From contig JAJDXV010000166.1 in assembly GCA_022823085.1 (NCBI GenBank), forward strand, positions 1 to 35,328: a DNA stretch of 35,328 bases, written 5' to 3'. Positions 30,396 to 35,328 of this stretch are shown here, in pieces. The position numbers were made by a program, and so were the translations under genes. How positions within the stretch are numbered: the first letter of the stretch is position 1; every line of letters begins with the position of its first letter. The notes below the pieces were generated by a model. It was given only the letters and a program-made list of their open reading frames with translations. It was not told where the DNA came from and ran no database searches. The stretch comes from Candidatus Poribacteria bacterium (GTDB lineage Bacteria; Poribacteria; WGA-4E; WGA-3G).

Positions 30396-31556
30396 TTAAC
30401 TCCGGCTCGCCAGTTTGTTTGCGAAGATGCTGATTAATCCGCCTAACATCACGTACCCAAAAATCACCTCTAAAGTGACGAGAAACCGTGCAGCGGTATT
30501 GTCCGATACGATGTCTCCGAAACCGAGCGTCGTAAAAGTGACGACGCTGAAATAGATGCAGTCCCAGAAGGTTAAGGGTTCGCCGCCATACGCGCCTGTC
30601 GTTTGATGAAATTGCGGCGTGAAGTTCTCCAACCATAAGGACATCCACGCCGGTGCGGGGAACCTGTACGCAATCGCAAACAGAAAAACGAAAAGGGTAG
30701 ACCACGCCGCCCAAAGTGCTAAACTTCGACCATAATCGGAACTCCAGCGCCATAAACGTGCCAGCACCGGGTTCGCTTGCCTGAAGGCTCGGATGAACTG
30801 TTGGTCAGCGACATACCGTTTGAAAAATGGGTTCTCAACCTCATCCACGTGTCGGCTATCCAAATAGAATTCGGTTGGATGGTGTACTTTACGCCCCAGT
30901 TTGTCTTTGAGAGACTGGTAGAATGTGTTCGGGATGTACCGAACATCGCGAAAGGCAGCGACAGTCATAAAATTTGCGCCGGTAAAGTTGGCAGTTCCGA
31001 GAAATGTCGCGCTATTGAACGCTGCTGTCTCAGGGAACCATGTTCCTGTACAGTCGAGTATGCCTTGGAACAATGCGCGCCGGAAGTTGACTTCACTATA
31101 AAAGTTGGTCTCATGGAATACTGCGTTCCTACGGAACTGAACCCTATGAAAGTCGGCGACATTATTGAATTTTGCGCGCCAAAAACTGATACTCTTATGG
31201 AAGATCGCGCTATGAAAATCGGCGCGCCTTTGAAAGATAGCCTCACGGAACGCAGAGGTACCGTGGAAGACGGCTTCATCGAAATCGAGGTCTGCTTCAA
31301 AGAGCGTACGCCGAAAATCGACATCTTTCTGGAAAACAACCGTCCGGAAATTAACGATGTTCCTAAATGTACACCCGATACAAGAGACATTCTTGTTGAG
31401 CAGGATTTGGTCGTTTTCGTCGCGTTCTAATTCGATAGAAAAAATATCGACGACACCTTCGATGATGCAATTCGTGAGTATAATAGAGGTTGCCTCGTTC
31501 TGTAGTGCCTCAAGGAAAACGTGTGCTTTAAGGGTTTCGCCGTGTTTCTCGTACAT
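30396..31556 (-). CDS. Pentapeptide-repeat K+ channel-like membrane protein
   Basis: A 386-residue protein with two parts. Residues ~55-210 contain many pentapeptide-type repeats with F or L in the centre (VDFRRTLFEADLDFDEAVF, SISFWRAKFNNVADF), which fold as a right-handed square beta-helix. Residues ~275-386 form a two-helix channel module: helix ~279-299, then the pore signature T343-L-G-F-G-D348 (VVTFTTLGFGDIVS), which is close to the TVGYGD K+ selectivity filter, and a second helix ~358-380. It should be an inner-membrane ion channel whose soluble beta-helix lies in the cytoplasm. The ATG start is followed by a cytoplasmic N-terminus. The gap to the upstream ATPase gene is 189 bp; any joint role is unknown. 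Confidence 0.88.
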   Translation of the reverse strand: MYEKHGETLKAHVFLEALQNEATSIILTNCIIEGVVDIFSIELERDENDQILLNKNVSCIGCTFRNIVNFRTVVFQKDVDFRRTLFEADLDFDEAVFHGTSAFREAIFQRRADFHSAIFHKSISFWRAKFNNVADFHRVQFRRNAVFHETNFYSEVNFRRALFQGILDCTGTWFPETAAFNSATFLGTANFTGANFMTVAAFRDVRYIPNTFYQSLKDKLGRKVHHPTEFYLDSRHVDEVENPFFKRYVADQQFIRAFRQANPVLARLWRWSSDYGRSLALWAAWSTLFVFLFAIAYRFPAPAWMSLWLENFTPQFHQTTGAYGGEPLTFWDCIYFSVVTFTTLGFGDIVSDNTAARFLVTLEVIFGYVMLGGLISIFANKLASRS

Positions 31557-31745
31557 CTGTGTTTTTTACCGTTAGAAGTTAACAGTTGTCAGTACGTTCG
31601 CTACGCTCACTTTCAGTACGCAGTTAAAGAGGGATATTGACGCATCAAGTCTTTCTCTTAACTGATAACTATTAACTGAAAGGCGTACTCGCCGTACTGA
31701 AAACTGCCGTTGGTGGTATTCGTACTTGTGGATACTGACGACTGT
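31557..31745. other. Intergenic with TAACTGATAAC-type and GCGTACTCGCC repeats
   Basis: It contains short repeated phrases (GTTAACAGTTG, TTAACTGATAACTATTAACTG, and GCGTACTCGCC also found in the 32-nt MITE insert) and inverted GTACG/CGTAC pieces. No gene is visible. It separates the ATPase and channel genes on the minus strand. Confidence 0.5.
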
Positions 31746-33185
31746 TTAGAAATCTGCGAGGAGATCAGCGAGCGGATTTTCAAGTACCGGTTCAGCGTCC
31801 GGCTTCACAATGGCATGACTGACACCGTCTTTAAGATGATAGACCTCCACGTCATCTGGTAGCAGCCAACAGAGTTCTGAGACACGCGCTTGACTCTCTG
31901 TCGTTGCATCCGTGGCGTTCACCGACTGTTGCCCGGCGGTCAGTAGATTTTGAACTACCGCTAAAAGATATGGACTGTGCGTTGTCAGAACAATCTGGCT
32001 ATCAATATGGTTCCGCATCAATGCGAGGATATGCATAAGGTGTCTTTGTGCTATCGGGTGTAAATGTGCTTCCGGTTCTTCAATCACGCGGAAGGTGACT
32101 TCGTTGTAAAGCATATTCGTGAACATATCTTGCAGAATCCGTATAACGTTTTGTTGTCCGGCGGATGCGCGCTCTAAGAGCGTAGCGTTTTCGCCGGTGA
32201 GATATAAATAGAGCTCCGATTCGGGGACCTCACATAAGGTTTCATATTCGCTCTCTAAGATACACGAGATGTTCTTGAGCAGAAATTCTATCACCGGTTT
32301 ATCGATGCTATCGGTTTCGGCTCTTTCGTCATAAATGTTGTGGAAATTCTGCGCGCTGAAGATATCAAGGAACTCCTCATTCTTTTCCAAAAACCGTGCA
32401 ATGAGGTATAAATTCGCACGCGGACGGGTAGCAGCACGCGTCTGGAGATCGCTTTTTATGCCACCATAGAAGATCCTCTTAAGTGCGTCTGGGTAGTTGA
32501 CAGCGATATTCCGATCCGCAGGGATGAACAGACTATCACGGTACGTACCGGCTAACTTCTCAGTGATATCACTGAGTCCTATTGCCATCTCTAAGATAAA
32601 GAGGAACCGTTCGTTGCGTTTAGATGCGCGATCGTTGTCCGCATCCGCTGAAGGTGACTCCTCTTTTGTGGACGGATCGGCATCTAACTCTGACATTATA
32701 CCACGAACCCGTTTTTTATCAAACTTTTCCAACTTTTCTTGGAGCGCGGCAGAAAGGGCTTCGATCTCCTCCATAACATCCGGGAGCCGGATCTCAAGCG
32801 TTTTTTCGGCATCTAATGTCAATGTGAGCGCACTATCCGCTGTATAGTGATAGGTAATTTCAAACGGTTTTGCGGCATCGGCATCGCCTCGGACTAACGT
32901 CAGCTCGTTCACATCGCCGAAAAACTCACGGAATTTATGCACGATTTGTGCATGGAAAACCGTTGACAGGTCCTCTGAAGCAGGGTCCAGATGCCCCGAT
33001 GGGTCTGTATTAACTTCTTTGATGTATTGGCGGAAGTCGCGAATGAGCTCGTGAAAAAAATAGAGCAGCTTCGCAAGGACGCTTTTACCACTCGCAGTCG
33101 CACCGATGAAGACAATTAAGGTTTTATCCGTGTCAATCTCTACTTCACGGATATTGATAAAGTTTTTGACAACCAGTTTAGGCAT
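31746..33185 (-). CDS. AAA/ABC-type ATPase (RecF/OLD-like AAA_15/AAA_21)
   Basis: A 479-residue P-loop ATPase. Walker A is at 28-35 (GATASGKS) directly after a beta-strand opening (LVVKNFINIREVEI), as in RecF/OLD-like proteins. A long helical middle lies at ~90-330, and an ABC-signature-like turn is at ERASAGQQNVI. Walker B is EEPEAHLHP (near 369), followed by the switch histidine in LTTHSPYLLAVV (near 403). Proteins of this class act in DNA repair, phage defence or as stress sensors. No TOPRIM nuclease domain is seen after the switch region, unlike OLD. It is isolated on the minus strand and precedes the channel gene by 189 bp. The start ATG has only a weak SD. Confidence 0.85.
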   Translation of the reverse strand: MPKLVVKNFINIREVEIDTDKTLIVFIGATASGKSVLAKLLYFFHELIRDFRQYIKEVNTDPSGHLDPASEDLSTVFHAQIVHKFREFFGDVNELTLVRGDADAAKPFEITYHYTADSALTLTLDAEKTLEIRLPDVMEEIEALSAALQEKLEKFDKKRVRGIMSELDADPSTKEESPSADADNDRASKRNERFLFILEMAIGLSDITEKLAGTYRDSLFIPADRNIAVNYPDALKRIFYGGIKSDLQTRAATRPRANLYLIARFLEKNEEFLDIFSAQNFHNIYDERAETDSIDKPVIEFLLKNISCILESEYETLCEVPESELYLYLTGENATLLERASAGQQNVIRILQDMFTNMLYNEVTFRVIEEPEAHLHPIAQRHLMHILALMRNHIDSQIVLTTHSPYLLAVVQNLLTAGQQSVNATDATTESQARVSELCWLLPDDVEVYHLKDGVSHAIVKPDAEPVLENPLADLLADF

Positions 33186-33245
33186 AAGGTTTCCATTTTG
33201 TTAGCCGACGACTGACAACCGTTTTGAACGACAAGCACACGAAGA

Positions 33246-33653
33246 TCAGGTGGGAATCTCTGTCCAGCCGCTACTTGCACGGATCGCGTCAATAGCGATC
33301 TGGTAACGCCAACCGTCTTGAAATGTTAAGTAAGGATCGTGGGGACGGTTCTCAATATCCGCAAGGAAATCCCGAACGAGTGCGACCCATTTGTTTTGGA
33401 TGTCGTCCCCAATACGTGGTAAAGCATCCGTTAGCGTCTCTGGAACCGGCAATTCCTCGCTCGTTTCCGAAACGTGTTTCGTGATAGGTGACAGGATATG
33501 TCCGCCTCTGCCGACCAATGTTCCGTGGGTACCATAAAAATACCAACCGCCAGTCGGCGAATGCGTCGGCACTCCTGGATGCGTACACATCGTTACGAGG
33601 ACGGTGTTTTCATGCCAATATCTCGCTAACGACCCGTGCTTCCTCTTGCACAC
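33246..33653 (-). pseudogene. Remnant of a Gfo/Idh/MocA-type oxidoreductase (C-terminal part)
   Basis: The reading frame starts with a GTG inside the end of the DUF1501 gene and gives 135 residues. The second half (HDPYLTFQDGWRYQIAIDAI ... SSGWTEIP) is like the C-terminus of Gfo/Idh/MocA oxidoreductases, and the middle (HPGVPTHSPTGGWYFYGTHG) matches the beta-domain of the same family. The nucleotide-binding half is absent. The first ~20 residues overlap the neighbouring gene by 44 bp and look non-coding. It is most likely a deletion remnant, whose 5' part was lost at the DUF1501 junction. It might alternatively be a small protein started at the internal ATG near 33590. Confidence 0.5.
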
Positions 33654-35088
33654 CGGTTAACCGATGATCGAGCCCTTGAAACTTGAAGGTCAGCCGTTCA
33701 TGGTCGATACCGAGTTGATTGAGAATCGTCGCGTTTAGGTCTCGAACCGAGACCGGGTCTTTGACGATGTTATAACTAAAATCATCGGTTTCACCGTGAA
33801 CGATACCCCCTTTGATGCCAGCGCCAGCCATCCACATCGTGAAGCATTTCGGGTGATGGTCGCGTCCGTAGTTCTCTTTTGTTAGCGCGCCTTGGCAGTA
33901 AACGGTTCGTCCGAATTCACCGCCCCAGACAACGAGCGTGTCGTCAAGCATTCCGCGTTGTTTCAAATCTTGAACGAGTGCCGTTGAGGGTTGGTCAATA
34001 TCGCGCGCTTGGTTACGGATGTCCTTTGGCAGATTCCCGTGTTGGTCCCAGCCGCGATGGAAGATTTGGACGAGTCGAACATCGCGCTCCATCATCCGCC
34101 GGGCGAGAATACAGCAGTTGGCAAATGTACCGGGGGTGTCAACTTCCGGGCCGTACATCTCCTTAACCTTGTCGGGTTCCTGTTTCAGGTCTGTGAGTTC
34201 AGGCACGGAGGTCTGCATACGGTATGCCATCTCATATTGCGAGATACGTGCGTGTGTTTCCGGGTCCCCGACCTCTTGGTAGAGTTCCTCGTTGAGTTTC
34301 ACCAACGTATCAAGCATCCGTTTGCGTGCTTTTTCGCTCATCCCTTCAGGATTCGAGAGGAACAGCACCGGATCGCCTTGACTGCGGAGGAGTACGCCTT
34401 GATGCTCAGACGGTAAGAATCCGGCACCCCAGAGACGGTTATAGAGTGCCTGTGCGGACTTCCTGCCACTCCAAGTCGCGTTCATCACGATGAAGGACGG
34501 TAGGTTCCTGTTTTCAGTCCCTAACCCGTAACTCAGCCATGCACCGAGACTCGGTTTGCCGGGGGTTTCGTCCCCAGTACAGACATAAGTGATCGCCGGA
34601 TCGTGATTAATCGCATCGGTGTGTACCGACCTGATAATCGCAATATCTTTTACCATGGAAGCCGTATGCGGTAGCAATTCACTAATCCATGCGCCGTCGC
34701 TCCCGTTGTCATGTTTTTGAAACTCGAAAATGGACGGCGCGATCGGGAAACGTTTCTGCCTGGAAGTCATCGTCGTGAGCCGTTGCCCCATCCGTACCGT
34801 TTCCGGGAGGTCTTTATCGAACCATTCTCCCATCACCGGTTTATAGTCATACAGGTCCATCTGTGAGGGTGCGCCGGACATGAATAGATAGATAGCGCGT
34901 TTCGCTTTCGGCGCGAAGTGCGGGAGTTCTGGCAACCCGCCCGTCTGCGGCACGGCTTGCTGCGCAAGCGCATTCACAAGCGTGTTCGGCAATAATGAAG
35001 CGAGGGCTGCACCGCCGAGTCCCATCGCACATTTGCCGAAGAATTGGCGGCGTGTTTCAAGTTTGAGGTATTCCTTAATGGGGTCCAT
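33610..35088 (-). CDS. DUF1501 family Tat-exported protein
   Basis: A 492-residue protein with a twin-arginine signal ([20 protein letters not shown]), so it should be exported folded across the inner membrane. The body shows DUF1501 features of the alkaline phosphatase/sulfatase-like fold: [46 protein letters not shown] and the [19 protein letters not shown] segment. In Planctomycetes and related bacteria the gene usually follows one for a DUF1549/DUF1553 cytochrome-like protein; here the upstream side (past 35328) is outside the window. SD AAGGAG precedes ATG. Function is unknown; a role in polysaccharide or sulfate-ester use has been supposed for the family. Protein length is typical. Confidence 0.9.
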   Translation of the reverse strand: MDPIKEYLKLETRRQFFGKCAMGLGGAALASLLPNTLVNALAQQAVPQTGGLPELPHFAPKAKRAIYLFMSGAPSQMDLYDYKPVMGEWFDKDLPETVRMGQRLTTMTSRQKRFPIAPSIFEFQKHDNGSDGAWISELLPHTASMVKDIAIIRSVHTDAINHDPAITYVCTGDETPGKPSLGAWLSYGLGTENRNLPSFIVMNATWSGRKSAQALYNRLWGAGFLPSEHQGVLLRSQGDPVLFLSNPEGMSEKARKRMLDTLVKLNEELYQEVGDPETHARISQYEMAYRMQTSVPELTDLKQEPDKVKEMYGPEVDTPGTFANCCILARRMMERDVRLVQIFHRGWDQHGNLPKDIRNQARDIDQPSTALVQDLKQRGMLDDTLVVWGGEFGRTVYCQGALTKENYGRDHHPKCFTMWMAGAGIKGGIVHGETDDFSYNIVKDPVSVRDLNATILNQLGIDHERLTFKFQGLDHRLTGVQEEARVVSEILA

Positions 35089-35188
35089 TTTATCTGACTC
35101 TCCTTTGCGATACCTATTGAAGTTTCCAGTGGCCAGTTACAAGTTTCCAGTTAAGAGAGGTTATGTTATCCAAGTATCTCTTTTCTGT

Positions 35189-35328
35189 AGGACTTACGCA
35201 CTTTTGGCTATAGGTGGCTCTGTTAGATGAAATTCTTCTGAAAACACAGCGTTCTGGTGTCACAATCTAACAGATTTGCGGCGTACTCGCCCAGATGCGA
35301 AGTGCATCGTGGTACAAAAGAGCGATAT
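35189..35328. mobile_element. MITE-1 copy with 32-nt insert, cut by the window end
   Basis: It begins TAGGACTTACGCACTTTT and follows the family consensus to the central hairpin (CACAATCT-AAC-AGATT), which is interrupted by a 32-nt insert at 35277-35308. The family sequence then resumes (GTGGTACAAAAGAGC). The right terminus lies outside the window. It is 101 bp upstream of the DUF1501 start codon. Confidence 0.8.

Noticed and set aside
30777..31430. 217-codon plus-strand reading frame opposite the pentapeptide-repeat gene
   Set aside because: It is the antisense of the repeat-rich codons and has no SD or recognisable domain.

Overview
The window looks like an accessory-rich stretch of a Gram-negative-type bacterial chromosome. 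A Tat-targeted DUF1501 protein, a phytanoyl-CoA dioxygenase, a Gfo/Idh/MocA oxidoreductase, lamin-tail-domain surface proteins, an Rpn nuclease and dense small palindromic repeats together recall Candidatus Poribacteria or a related uncultured, sponge- or sediment-associated lineage. That is an inference from gene content; no rRNA or tRNA gene was seen. Almost every gene is on the minus strand; only a PorV-like outer-membrane protein (10990-11790) and a small periplasmic Spy-like protein (27079-27621) are on the plus strand.

Layout. 174-5087 (minus, read right to left): a PIN-domain protein overlapping a protein that joins a duplicated N-terminal domain to TPRs, then a radical SAM/SPASM enzyme with a C-terminal PCP_red-like domain, a phytanoyl-CoA dioxygenase, a small second PCP_red-like protein, an unknown protein and a zinc-ribbon/HEAT protein. 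5167-10727: CopD-like membrane protein, an EamA transporter coupled to a Gfo/Idh/MocA oxidoreductase, a TVP38/DedA-like protein, a 3-hydroxyacyl-CoA dehydrogenase coupled to rsmI, and an orphan XRE regulator. 10728-14105: PorV-like protein, an Rpn-family nuclease and many repeats. 14106-22816: two large secreted proteins, one a trypsin-YWTD propeller-dockerin-FlgD-like fusion and one a 1768-residue Ig/fibronectin/lamin-tail protein. 22817-24917: 2.1 kb without a gene, holding a hairpin-rich leader, a duplicated structured element and transposon-like repeats. 24918-30214: an Rpn-type tail protein, an HtrA-like PDZ protease, a Spy-like protein and a metalloprotease-TPR protein. 30396-35088: a pentapeptide-repeat K+ channel-like protein, an AAA ATPase, a remnant of an oxidoreductase and a DUF1501 protein.

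The strongest unexplained signal is the non-coding fraction. A ~120-bp non-autonomous element (called MITE-1 here) occurs as six intact copies with 12-bp inverted ends (AGGACTTACGCA) and 5-6 bp target duplications, plus several decayed copies. Its central hairpin differs between copies by paired, compensatory changes. A second family (MITE-2, 217-358 bp, ends ACTAAAGTTTGGACAATT) carries internal mini-hairpins and in one case a perfect 9-bp target duplication. A third possible element lies at 3-133. REP-like palindromes similar to those of Pseudomonas occur three times. No transposase for any of these lies in the window.

Functionally the region is biased to the cell envelope and to secretion: three different secreted protease domains (trypsin-like, HtrA/PDZ, metzincin-like), two very large exported adhesin-like proteins, an outer-membrane protein and several membrane proteins. 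MITE-1 copies or fragments sit just upstream of four of these exported-protein genes.
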